Of a stretch of 64,000 bases of DNA, positions 60,335 through 64,000 are shown piece by piece. Made by a program: the position numbers and the translations under genes. Source of the stretch: Sipunculus nudus (Eukaryota; Annelida; Sipuncula; Golfingiida; Sipunculidae); the NCBI GenBank assembly GCA_026874595.1, contig CM049322.1, positions 48,215,340 to 48,279,339 of the forward strand, in the 5' to 3' direction. How positions within the stretch are numbered: the stretch's first letter is position 1; each line of letters opens with the position of its first letter. Under the pieces are notes generated by a model that searched no databases, was not told the DNA's origin, and saw only the letters and a program-made list of their open reading frames with translations.

Positions 60335-63316
60335 GTGATTAGGACATAGAGACAGAGAGGGAGACAGAGAAAGAGAGGGAAGACAGTATGGAGACACAGG
60401 GAGAGAGAGGGAAGACAGTAAGGAGGCAGAGGGGGGCGTAACAGATAGGGACACGCAGACAGACTGAAACAGTGAGAAGAAAGTAAGGAGACAGAGATAG
60501 AGAAGAAAAGTAACAGAAAGAGACAGGAAGACAGGGGGAGAGAGAGAGAGAGAGAGAGAGGAAAAGTGAGAAAGACATAGAAAGACAGGGAGACGGAGAG
60601 AGTGAGAGGGAGGAAAGTAAGGAGACAGAGAGGGAGAGAGGAAAAGTGAGAAAGACCTGGAGAGAGACAGAGAGGAGAAAGAGAGTAGACCGAGAAAAGG
60701 ACAGTGTTAGAAATACTCAGAGAGAGATTCATACCGGAATCGATCACTGAATAATAAGCCGTGTGTTCCGACATTAGGTTATGTTATTATTCATTATCAG
60801 TGAGCTATAAGACTAAAATACCTATTTTTCTTCTCCTCGAAATTAAAATTCGTATAACTGTCAGCATTTGTTTTTCTCCGAAATGTAACTCGTGTCGCTG
60901 TGAGCATTTACTTCTATCAGAAATGTTATTTGCATAAATGTATACATTTTCTTCTTTCAGAGAAGTCATTCATATAACTGGAAACATCTTTGCTGTTTTG
61001 GCGGTTTCAATCTTCTTCGATAACTTCCAGGTATGCCGTTGTGTTTGTTACATGAAATTTATAAGGGGGGGGGGGGGGGGGGGGAGGGTGCTGGCCACTG
61101 CCCGGGATCACTTAGAGGTGTGATTATATATAGGAGTAACTTAACTAACTGTCCAGAATCACTAAGAGGTTGGTGACGTGGTACAGTGCATGACCACGAC
61201 CAGGAATTATTTGGTGATATGGTTAAGTGGTAGAGCTTTTAACCACTACCCGAAACCCCAGAGAGATGTGGACACGTGGTACAGTAACTTAACCATTATC
61301 CGGAATAACTTAGAGGCGTGGTCACGTTGTTCAGTGCCTAATTACTCCAGAGAATCACTTGAGGTTTGGGTAACGTAGTTTAGTTCCGGATTAATTCCAC
61401 GTATTAGCTGCGCAGACATCAGTCCGAAAATTCAAAAGTGATAGAAAAAACACGGTGACAAAAGCCTGTTAGTGTTGATATTGCCATCGTTCAGTTTGGG
61501 ACGTGGCTTGTTACCTAACTTCTTGATTGGAGACGACAGATGATGTGAAAATCAAAAACTGCTTCCGAATGGAGACCACTGACTAACCATTGTGTTAAAC
61601 CAGATCCTGTAAATCTAAATGAAATAAATGAAACCAGTGACGTCAGACCAACTCCAATACATCTTCCAGGAGGCCAAGAATACGGCTGTACGAGCAGGGA
61701 AATACTGAATATTTTTCAAGTAATGTTTGTGTAGCATTCCTTGGCTTTACCAACTCGATTCTCTGCGGGCTCATACTTAATACATAAAATATAAAACATT
61801 GTACTGCATAACGCAGCCCTATTCTGTGGTTTTTATTTACAGCAACTCGGCTCTGGTATCCTCAGAGGATGTGGTCGTCAGCAGATTGGTGCTATGATCA
61901 ACTTCATTGGTTTCTATGTGGCTGGTCTGCCCACAGGACTTGTTCTCATGCTGAGGTCAGGTCAGAGGGTCACAGGTCAGTCATTTGTGTACCACAGCAG
62001 TGTAGAAAATCGTTAACCGACTCCTCATATACCCATATATTGTATATTCTGAACTTTGTAAACCGTACCTGTTTATCCATATTTTATAAACGCGATAGCG
62101 TTATCGATATCTAATATATGCGTCCTCCCCCCCCCCCCCCCCCCCCTCTATCAAATATCAAATATCGTTAATCCGTACAACCTATGTCATGTTATCGTAT
62201 GTCTTAACGTCCTATATCCACATCTGTCGCTGCTTTATGAAGATTTCATATTTCCGAACCACTCCTTTCGAAATCTCGGATATTGGAAACTTTTTTTAAT
62301 TAAAAAACCGTGACTCCTAGGTCCATACTTTGTAAATCCGTACCTCCTTTGTTAAAAAATGCGTTTATCCGTAACTTCTATATATACAAATGTCGTATAT
62401 CTGTACCATTACTATCTCAATCTCGTATGTCAGACCTCCTTTATTCATTTCTCGTATATCCCTTTACCCATATATATCAGAATGTTGTATATGTGTATCC
62501 CCTATATCCAAACATCGTATATCCGTACCTTTTTAATATACATACCGTGTATTCGTTCTTAGTCTATATCTCGTAATATAGGGATTTCGTTTATCCGTAT
62601 ATATCGTATAACGGTAAGTCCTTTACCCATATACCGTATATTCGTACGTCCTTTATAAAAAAAAAAATGTATATCCGTAACTCCTATATCCATATTCCAC
62701 ATATTCGTTCGTCTTTTATTAAAATTCCGTGTATCCGTAGGTCCTATATCCACATTTCAAATATCCGTGCCATCCTTGTCTCGTATATCTGTACCTCCTT
62801 TACCAAAACCTCATTTATCCGTCCGTCCTTTATCCTCCTTTGGCGAATTGTGATTAAAACTATCCTTAGGAAAAGCTGGAAAGGTTACATTTTATAGCCT
62901 TCCCTCGTGGTGGAGGGAAGGGGGAGGGGGGCTTTTAGGGGTTGATGATTTTATTCCTGTATCAGTATTTGTGACATATAATGTGGAAGGACTCCGAAGT
63001 GCAAAGCGTTTAGATGCAAACGTCATGCCGGCTTCCGATGGTTTGACAATGACATTCTTTGACCATTAGGCTGCGGCCCACGACTACACTCACTTACATT
63101 CTTTTTTTAGGATTCTGGGTTGGGACGACTCTGGGAACCTTCGTGCAGGCCCTGTCTTTCTTCATCATCACATCTATAATCAACTGGAAGAGGGAGTCTG
63201 AAAAGGCCATAGAGAGAGCCGGCATGGAGGAGAGGAACAAGGCGGTGAACCAGGCAGTCTCCGATCTCTCCTCCAGGCCCAGTCACTGTGAGTTTCCATC
63301 AGCTCCTACCGTGTGA
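23550..63316 (+). CDS. MATE-family multidrug and toxin extrusion transporter (SLC47A-like), 16 exons
   Basis: A plasma-membrane exporter expected to exchange protons for organic cations. Exons after a first exon: 45419-45630, 49097-49198, 49690-49804, 50379-50478, 51026-51068, 52034-52078, 52512-52609, 54150-54247, 55410-55523, 56362-56429, 57183-57291, 59473-59548, 60961-61030, 61843-61975, 63111-63316. With any of the three first exons the sum is 1644 nt (547 aa), close to human MATE1 (570). The whole MATE core is present: [25 protein letters not shown] split over exons 3/4, [10 protein letters not shown], the E316 and E321 region, [24 protein letters not shown] and the last membrane helix before a charged C-tail ending in PSAPTV. 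The N-terminus (about 65 residues) is cytosolic and polar. Two glutamates important in human MATE1 are changed (E300 to Q343, E389 to D432). One intron is GC-AG. I give no symbol because SLC47A1 versus SLC47A2 orthology cannot be set. Confidence 0.9.
25430..27405 (+). repeat. Tandem array, unit about 158 bp, carrying palindromic AGGTCA sites
   Basis: About a dozen diverged units. Each reads roughly GAAGATTCTAGGCCTAACAG, ATACAATGTGTGCCCTGTCT, GACTGTCTGGGTGCTCAAAA, TAGGTCACAAAATATAGGTC, then ACCATGACCTAATTTCAGGT. Site spacing is 157-159 bp for most units, with 129, 179 and 194 as variants. The pair 26591-26784/26785-26980 is a nearly identical recent 194-bp duplication. The array lies 0.8-2.8 kb upstream of first exon 1b and is absent from the equivalent place in unit 3. 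Confidence 0.9.
25917..27099. promoter_or_regulatory. Cluster of inverted-repeat-3 nuclear receptor elements (ERE-like)
   Basis: Six perfect AGGTCAnnnTGACCT palindromes start at 25917, 26259, 26418, 26733, 26927 and 27085. Near matches start at 25609, 25788, 26576 and 27242. This is exactly the consensus estrogen response element form (IR3). Each unit also has a second half-site AGGTCRC about 16 bp upstream. The motif is better kept than the flanking repeat sequence. Binding by an ER/ERR-type receptor is inference. Confidence 0.5.
28090..28204 (+). promoter_or_regulatory. Promoter of alternative first exon 1b
   Basis: It shows the same conserved blocks as copies 1a and 1c: CATAATTTAATAAAG, CGTGTACGCCCCC, GACGTTGAAGGTGTC and GATCTGACGC. 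The tandem AGGTCA array lies upstream only of this copy. Confidence 0.5.
28205..28259 (+). CDS. MATE transporter alternative first exon 1b
   Basis: The 55-nt exon encodes [18 protein letters not shown], differs from 1a at two residues, and ends at a GTAAGA donor in phase 1. Start context (AAAAATGGCG), length and phase are the same as in 1a and 1c, so all three can splice to 45419. All substitutions keep the frame, which argues against a simple dead copy. Confidence 0.7.
28364..28407. repeat. (CT)n microsatellite
   Basis: About 21 CT units, about 100 bp after first exon 1b. Copies 1a and 1c have only short CT runs at the same place. Confidence 0.95.
28860..29195 (+). repeat. Dispersed repeat, second copy at about 54490-54790
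   Basis: Shared blocks in order: TAGTCCGTTCAA-TGTGTTG, ATTACATAA, ACATGTGAA, TAACAAATTTT, AAAGTTTGACAGTTG and GAGATT-GTTT-GAAACGAC. The family is not identified. Confidence 0.6.
30222..30400 (-). mobile_element. Short Mariner-type non-autonomous repeat, copy in unit 2
   Basis: The minus strand begins with ACAGTAAAACCTGTGTAGAA, and AAGACCACC/TAAGACCATC motifs are repeated. Related copies lie at 35055-35236 and 49985-50143. The copy shared with unit 3 was carried by the segmental duplication. Confidence 0.5.
31123..31400 (-). mobile_element. Penelope-like element remnant: GIY-YIG endonuclease end
   Basis: On the minus strand an open frame shows [29 protein letters not shown] and NLQVGEY, the GIY-YIG core as found at the C-terminus of Penelope-like retroelements, then decays. 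It is parallel to the better copy at 39826-40212 and lies at the downstream end of duplication unit 2. Confidence 0.65.
33032..33385 (+). mobile_element. tRNA-derived SINE (family A), fuller copy
   Basis: The head has a tRNA-like layout: an A-box region (GGGTAGAGCACAAG), then GGTCGTGAGTTCAAATCTCA as B box. The body has CAGCCCCAACC-AGGGTGAGCG, GTGTCACTCACAAATGGGTG and GTTATAACCCAGCAA, and the 3' end is GCAGATGCACATGG. Copies lie at 17505-17695 and, inverted, at 53345-53692. It interrupts duplication unit 3 only. Confidence 0.7.
34420..34521 (+). promoter_or_regulatory. Promoter of alternative first exon 1c
   Basis: The same conserved TATA-like TTTAATAAAGCCGG, CGTGTACGCCCCC, GACGTTAAAGGTGTC and GATCTAACGC blocks as in 1a and 1b. 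Confidence 0.5.
34522..34576 (+). CDS. MATE transporter alternative first exon 1c
   Basis: The 55-nt exon encodes [18 protein letters not shown] and has a GTAAGA donor in phase 1. It is the copy nearest to exon 2 (10.8 kb intron). It differs from 1a at two residues and from 1b at two. Confidence 0.7.
35055..35236 (-). mobile_element. Short Mariner-type non-autonomous repeat, copy in unit 3
   Basis: Parallel to 30222-30400: the TAAGACCAC motifs and GGTTTTACTGTAC end are shared. Confidence 0.5.
36268..36325. repeat. (AT)n microsatellite
   Basis: An AT run with one imperfection, preceded by (AC)n. Confidence 0.95.
36600..36675. repeat. Compound (TA)n(GA)n microsatellite
   Basis: TA units to about 36632, then GA units. 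Confidence 0.95.
36788..36842. repeat. (AT)n microsatellite
   Basis: About 27 AT units. Confidence 0.95.
38218..38295. repeat. (AT)n microsatellite inside the Penelope-like element
   Basis: About 38 AT units. Confidence 0.95.
38762..38993 (-). mobile_element. 232-bp GC-rich SINE-like insertion with a perfect 12-bp target duplication
   Basis: AAATAGAATGTT occurs at 38750-38761 and again at 38994-39005, flanking GC-rich sequence unlike its surroundings. Penelope reverse-transcriptase sequence continues on both sides, so this is a clean insertion into it. The insert contains the small palindrome GGTGATCTGGGATCACC. It has no coding potential. The orientation is a guess, and I cannot assign the family. 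Confidence 0.75.
39826..40212 (-). mobile_element. Penelope-like GIY-YIG endonuclease domain (end of a second, tandem copy)
   Basis: The 128-codon open minus-strand frame holds a [15 protein letters not shown] linker, the cysteine cluster [11 protein letters not shown], then [20 protein letters not shown] and [18 protein letters not shown], the GIY-YIG nuclease core with its conserved arginine. It lies just before, and in the same direction as, the N-terminal segment of the next copy at 39712. Tandem partial copies are typical of Penelope elements. An alternative reading is one element with an N-terminal endonuclease, as in Naiad-type elements, but remnants of a C-terminal endonuclease at 37570 argue against it. 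Confidence 0.72.
40203..40234. repeat. (AC)n(AT)n microsatellite
   Basis: It lies at the edge of the Penelope endonuclease fragment. Confidence 0.85.
40240..40528 (-). mobile_element. Non-LTR retrotransposon, 3' part, split by a TIR element
   Basis: The minus-strand frame ([12 protein letters not shown] region) joins in frame to the piece at 44305-45065 when the 3.8-kb element and one TA are removed. It then runs into stops. Confidence 0.45.
41003..41064. repeat. (AT)n microsatellite
   Basis: About 30 AT units inside the TIR element. Confidence 0.95.
41075..41240 (+). repeat. Fragment of a dispersed repeat with GCGGATCC core
   Basis: CAGTGGCGGATCC, GGGGTTCAAACCAAATTTTG and GACCCCCT match the inverted copy at 11830-12035; a shorter piece lies at 57370-57420. 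Confidence 0.5.
41246..41305. repeat. (TG)n microsatellite
   Basis: About 30 TG units. Confidence 0.95.
41954..42008. repeat. (AT)n microsatellite
   Basis: AT run with one AAAT interruption. Confidence 0.9.
44305..45065 (-). mobile_element. Non-LTR retrotransposon reverse-transcriptase fragment
   Basis: The minus strand reads [11 protein letters not shown], then [20 protein letters not shown], the typical tail of a LINE reverse transcriptase (the TYG-EI/W motif region). Downstream it is interrupted at 44304 by the TIR element. Frames are partly broken. Confidence 0.55.
45060..45400 (+). repeat. Degenerate minisatellite, unit about 24-27 bp
   Basis: Many decayed GTTACAGTA-GT(A)TATT or AGTGTTATTT units just upstream of MATE exon 2. 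Confidence 0.5.
45419..45630 (+). CDS. MATE exon 2 (first shared exon)
   Basis: The acceptor TTGGTCAG sits before 45419 and the donor GTAAGC after 45630. It codes for the polar N-terminus ([20 protein letters not shown], then MNAPVADF) and the start of the first membrane helix ([13 protein letters not shown]). It enters in phase 1, matching all three first exons, and leaves in phase 0. An internal ATG at 45481 could serve as a shared alternative start. Confidence 0.88.
45713..45795 (-). mobile_element. tRNA-like SINE head (family C)
   Basis: The minus strand has AGCGAAGCGGTTCGAACGCC (A-box side) and CATGAGTTCGAATCCCGGAT (B box) at tRNA-like spacing. The sequence continues into AT-rich tail DNA, and no clean acceptor stem is visible, so a SINE or tRNA pseudogene is more likely than a working tRNA. 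Confidence 0.45.
46127..46692. mobile_element. TIR element with arms of about 185 bp
   Basis: The left arm (46127-46315) and right arm (46495-46692) are imperfect inverted copies: TATCGCGAATGGTGACCTTT pairs with the inverse of AAGGCCACCATTCGCGAAAG, and CCCGATCTGTTTCCTTCCGCC with GGCGGAAGGAAGTAGATCGAG. The loop holds a tandem repeat of a GGTGGCCT-AGGACACCAC-GGTATAATG unit. A 191-codon minus-strand open frame across it shows no protein features. Confidence 0.6.
47500..49096 (+). repeat. Decayed tandem copies of the exon 3 acceptor and exon start
   Basis: Copies of the intron end plus GTTTTGGCTAACTTTCTGTA start at 48868, 48947 and 49017, ahead of the real exon at 49097 (spacing 70-80 bp). More decayed ones start at about 47503 and 47626. 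Each copy keeps a pyrimidine tract and mostly an AG. A LINE fragment is inserted in the array. Confidence 0.75.
47645..48775 (+). mobile_element. 5'-truncated non-LTR retrotransposon (LINE) with (TAAA)n tail
   Basis: The open frame from about 47651 to 48363 shows the end of a LINE reverse transcriptase: [20 protein letters not shown], then [34 protein letters not shown] and [13 protein letters not shown]. After about 48270 the family-typical end ([20 protein letters not shown]) continues in another frame to a stop at 48401, so there is one frameshift. The element ends in GGCTATCCTGGTTAAAT and a (TAAA)n tail at 48743-48773. It sits in MATE intron 2. Confidence 0.85.
49097..49198 (+). CDS. MATE exon 3
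   Basis: 34 codons: [34 protein letters not shown]. Acceptor CTTCTAG, phase 0 both sides. The donor is GCAAGT, a GC-AG intron; alignment with human MATE1 (LDAVTLAIAVINVTG) requires exactly this border. Preceded by decayed copies of its own 5' half. Confidence 0.88.
49690..49804 (+). CDS. MATE exon 4
   Basis: [38 protein letters not shown]: the best-conserved N-lobe segment of MATE transporters. Acceptor TTTTACAG, donor GTAAAT, leaves in phase 1. Confidence 0.92.
49985..50143 (-). mobile_element. Short Mariner-type non-autonomous repeat, intron copy
   Basis: AAAGACCATC-CTCTAATAAGA and the ACACAGATTTAACTGTA end match the copies at 30222-30400 and 35055-35236. Confidence 0.45.
50155..50199. 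repeat. (AT)n microsatellite
   Basis: About 22 AT units. Confidence 0.95.
50241..50378 (+). repeat. Tandem copies of the exon 5 acceptor and exon start
   Basis: CTTTAG|GTTGTATTATAATCCTTGTC at 50246 and CTGCAG|GGTGTATCATCATCCATCTG at 50317 precede the real ATGTAG|GTTGTATCATCATCTTTCTG at 50379. Spacing is 71 and 62 bp, and both upstream copies keep an AG. Confidence 0.8.
50379..50478 (+). CDS. MATE exon 5
   Basis: [32 protein letters not shown]: a membrane helix with the PCW motif shared with human MATE1 (FPCWAL). Enters phase 1, leaves phase 2 at GTAAAT. Confidence 0.9.
50650..50999 (+). repeat. Minisatellite, unit about 36-40 bp
   Basis: Eight to nine units of GGCTGCATAYAATCGATGTT plus AGGCTTAGAGA-type sequence, ending 26 bp before exon 6. 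Confidence 0.8.
51026..51068 (+). CDS. MATE exon 6 (micro-exon)
   Basis: 43 nt, [14 protein letters not shown], equivalent to the TYVTIFIPALP helix of human MATE1. Borders TTTCCAG and GTAGGT. Confidence 0.88.
52034..52078 (+). CDS. MATE exon 7 (micro-exon)
   Basis: 45 nt, [15 protein letters not shown], matching the LQVKYLLNQ region. Borders TTTTCAG and GTAAGT, phase 0 both sides. Confidence 0.9.
52285..52440. repeat. AAT/ATA-rich low-complexity tract
   Basis: Imperfect AATAAT and ATGATG units. Confidence 0.8.
52512..52609 (+). CDS. MATE exon 8
   Basis: [33 protein letters not shown]: the NQ-IV-P-V-G-NLVNA segment. Leaves in phase 2 at GTGAGA. Confidence 0.9.
53345..53692 (-). mobile_element. 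tRNA-derived SINE (family A), minus-strand copy
   Basis: On the minus strand: GGTAGTGCAAAGGACTCAGA (A-box side), GGTCGTGAGTTCAAATCTCA (B box, identical to the copy at 33032), GTATCACTCACATACGAGTG in the body and a CAAACCGAAATGG-TGTAGATT 3' end. It sits in MATE intron 8. Confidence 0.7.
54150..54247 (+). CDS. MATE exon 9
   Basis: [33 protein letters not shown]: matches the GSALANLISQ...LHQATW part of human MATE1. Phase 2 in, phase 1 out. Confidence 0.9.
54490..54790 (+). repeat. Dispersed repeat, copy of 28860-29195
   Basis: Described at 28860. Both copies have the same orientation. Confidence 0.6.
55410..55523 (+). CDS. MATE exon 10
   Basis: [38 protein letters not shown]316 and E321 correspond to Glu273 and Glu278 of human MATE1, which are needed for substrate handling. 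Borders TTTGCAG and GTAAGT. Confidence 0.93.
55576..55752. mobile_element. 177-bp MITE with CAGTGGAACCCCAC ends
   Basis: Perfect terminal repeats CAGTGGAACCCCAC, with TA-rich duplicated flanks (ATATATA on each side). The interior repeats GGTCGTAATT/GGTCGTATTTG in both orientations, so it is a foldback. Ends and TA target fit the Tc1/mariner (pogo/Tigger) group. Confidence 0.8.
56362..56429 (+). CDS. MATE exon 11
   Basis: [23 protein letters not shown]. The position equal to Glu300 of human MATE1 (YELA) is a glutamine here (YQFA, residue 343). Confidence 0.9.
56739..56876. repeat. (TAC)n trinucleotide microsatellite
   Basis: About 45 TAC/CTA units with small breaks. Confidence 0.95.
57108..57166. 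repeat. (AT)n microsatellite next to exon 12
   Basis: Ends only 16 bp before the exon 12 acceptor. Confidence 0.95.
57183..57291 (+). CDS. MATE exon 12
   Basis: [36 protein letters not shown]: equals the GFSVAASVRVGNALGAGDMEQA signature. Donor GTAAGT after TTTGGGC, phase 1 out. Confidence 0.93.
58506..59048. mobile_element. 543-bp TIR element rich in TGACGTCA
   Basis: Both ends read inward CTGTTTATAAA, then TGACGTCACAA(A/G)GACGTCA and AAAGGTCA, over about 45 bp. Perfect TGACGTCA palindromes lie at 58524, 58575 and 59021, with close forms at 58535 and 58985. The centre matches the dispersed repeat at 20190-20520. No transposase. Confidence 0.65.
59473..59548 (+). CDS. MATE exon 13
   Basis: [26 protein letters not shown]: helix then the short loop before the next helix. 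Phase 1 in, phase 2 out. Confidence 0.85.
59775..60725. repeat. 950-bp purine-rich GA minisatellite
   Basis: Almost uninterrupted purine strand built from GAGACAGAGAGAGAG, GGAAAAGTAACAGATAGAGA and GAAGAAAGTAAGGAGACAGA segments repeated irregularly every 60-70 bp. Long serine/leucine-rich open frames on the other strand are by-products of (CT)n. Confidence 0.9.
60840..60960 (+). repeat. Three tandem copies of the exon 14 acceptor and exon start
   Basis: Units begin at 60840, 60881 and 60921, and the real exon follows at 60961, a regular 40-bp step. Each has AAATGT-A-TCGTATAACTGT-like sequence followed by CATTT and a pyrimidine tract; the last two end in CCG and CAG. Confidence 0.8.
60961..61030 (+). 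CDS. MATE exon 14
   Basis: [24 protein letters not shown]432 stands where human MATE1 has Glu389. Acceptor CTTTCAG, donor GTATGC, phase 0 out. Confidence 0.88.
61063..61084. repeat. G homopolymer
   Basis: A run of about 20 G just after exon 14. Other long G or C runs lie at 20019-20032, 30905-30920, 31391-31408 and 62127-62146. Confidence 0.9.
61085..61385 (+). repeat. Degenerate minisatellite, unit about 60 bp
   Basis: Five or so units of CTTAGAGGTGTGGTCACGTG, GTACAGTG-CTTAACCACTA, CCCGGAATCA. Confidence 0.65.
61843..61975 (+). CDS. MATE exon 15
   Basis: [40 protein letters not shown]: the G-LRG-G-Q-GA-N signature of the C-lobe. Phase 0 in, phase 1 out at GTCAGT. Confidence 0.94.
62140..62840 (+). 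repeat. Minisatellite with TATATCCGTACCTCC units
   Basis: About 20 diverged units of 28-36 bp, core CGTATATCCGTACCTCCTTT plus ATCCATAT. Fills much of the last intron. Confidence 0.85.
63111..63316 (+). CDS. MATE exon 16 (last coding exon)
   Basis: [33 protein letters not shown], then a 40-residue charged C-tail ending PSAPTV and TGA at 63314. Matches GLWSGIIICTVFQAVCF of human MATE1. Confidence 0.93.
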
Positions 63317-63470
63317 TATGATCTCCTACATGTATGCACATTTTGGACGTGTAGCTGGTTTCGCTCGTGCCGTCGGTTTGCATTACATTCTCTGACTTGA
63401 TGATCTTCATCATCTACATCATCATCATTATCATCATCATCATCATCTCAACAATAGCATAATTAACACT

Positions 63471-63472
<2 letters not shown>

Positions 63473-63520
<48 letters not shown>

Positions 63521-63612
63521 TTATAATTATAATAATAATAATAATAATAATTATAATAATAGTAATAACAAAGAAATAAAGTTAATAATAATTATTATAA
63601 ATAATAATAATT
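63473..63612. repeat. (TAA)n microsatellite
   Basis: Imperfect TAA/AAT array before the SINE. Confidence 0.95.
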
Positions 63613-63613
63613 T

Positions 63614-63843
63614 TGGAGCGTGGAGCGTAGTGGCGTAATGGATAGAGCGCTGGACTTGTGACCGCAAGGTTGTAGGTTCGCATAACCTTCTAGCTCCTTG
63701 TATAGCTGCTTGGGTATTATACTCCCCAGGGAATCGAGAAAAGGTACAAGAATGAACAGGCCCGAAAGACCAGGAAGGCAAAAAGTAAAGTCGGATGAGA
63801 CTGAAACCGTCGGTGATATCAGACTATAAACCCCCACTTTTTT
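63614..63843 (+). mobile_element. tRNA-derived SINE (family B)
   Basis: The head has AGTGGCGTAATGGATAGAGC (A box) and GGTTGTAGGTTCGCATAACC (B box), then a body ending GATATCAGACTATAAACCCC and a (TAA)n tail. A truncated relative lies at 8164-8220. It sits in the 3' flank of the MATE gene. Confidence 0.75.
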
Positions 63844-63907
63844 AATAATAATAATAATAATAATTATAATAATAATAATTATAATAACAATAATAATAAT
63901 AATAACA
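63844..63907. repeat. (TAA)n microsatellite, tail of the SINE
   Basis: It follows directly on the SINE 3' end and may be its tail. Confidence 0.9.
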
Positions 63908-64000
63908 ATTGCACTACACATGAAGAAGCCATGCTTCTTTGGAGAGACTTCTCACTGTTCTTTGGTCATATAACAAAATGTCTTACATAAAGATCTAAAG

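Noticed and set aside
59756-60774. Minus-strand open frames of 79-232 codons rich in Ser, Leu and Pro
   Set aside because: They are translations of a (CT)n-rich low-complexity repeat with no splice borders or domain.
61200-61270. tRNA-like segment GGTTAAGTGGTAGAGCTTTT
   Set aside because: Only an A-box resemblance. It is one unit of the surrounding minisatellite and has no B box at the right distance.

Overview
This is a window of animal (metazoan) nuclear DNA. The genes are broken into short exons with GT-AG introns, coding density is very low, the DNA is AT-rich with long (AT)n microsatellites, and there are remnants of Penelope-like, non-LTR, tRNA-derived SINE and TIR elements. The protein sequences and repeats suggest an invertebrate, perhaps a lophotrochozoan such as a mollusc, but nothing here fixes the species.

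Layout. (1) A possible first coding exon of a minus-strand gene lies at 1528-1625. (2) From 3143 to 10112, seven plus-strand exons encode the last 312 residues of an armadillo-type helical-repeat protein, most likely the C-terminal half of TTC12, a cytoplasmic factor for ciliary dynein arm assembly. Its N-terminal exons are not seen. (3) From about 10.1 to 22 kb there is intergenic DNA with a 572-bp TIR element, a SINE fragment and minisatellites. (4) From 22 to 40 kb there is a segmentally duplicated region with three copies of one promoter plus first-exon cassette, at 23550, 28205 and 34522. A tandem array rich in palindromic AGGTCAnnnTGACCT sites lies just upstream of the second copy, and degraded Penelope-like elements lie downstream of copies two and three. 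(5) From 40.5 to 44.3 kb a 3.8-kb TIR element is inserted into a minus-strand non-LTR retrotransposon. (6) From 45419 to 63316 are the shared exons 2-16 of a MATE-family (SLC47A-type) multidrug and toxin extrusion transporter.

The pieces of the MATE gene fit exactly. Each of the three 55-nt first exons ends in phase 1, exon 2 accepts phase 1, and any one first exon plus exons 2-16 gives 1644 nt, or 547 codons plus stop, without a frameshift. The locus therefore reads as one transporter gene with three duplicated alternative promoters/first exons, a small version of the variable-first-exon/constant-exon layout known from UGT1. The promoters, not the protein, carry most of the difference.

A second structural theme is that at least three MATE exons (3, 5 and 14) are preceded by several decayed tandem copies of their own 3' splice site plus exon start. 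Transposon identity, exact ends of old repeats and all regulatory roles are inference from sequence alone.
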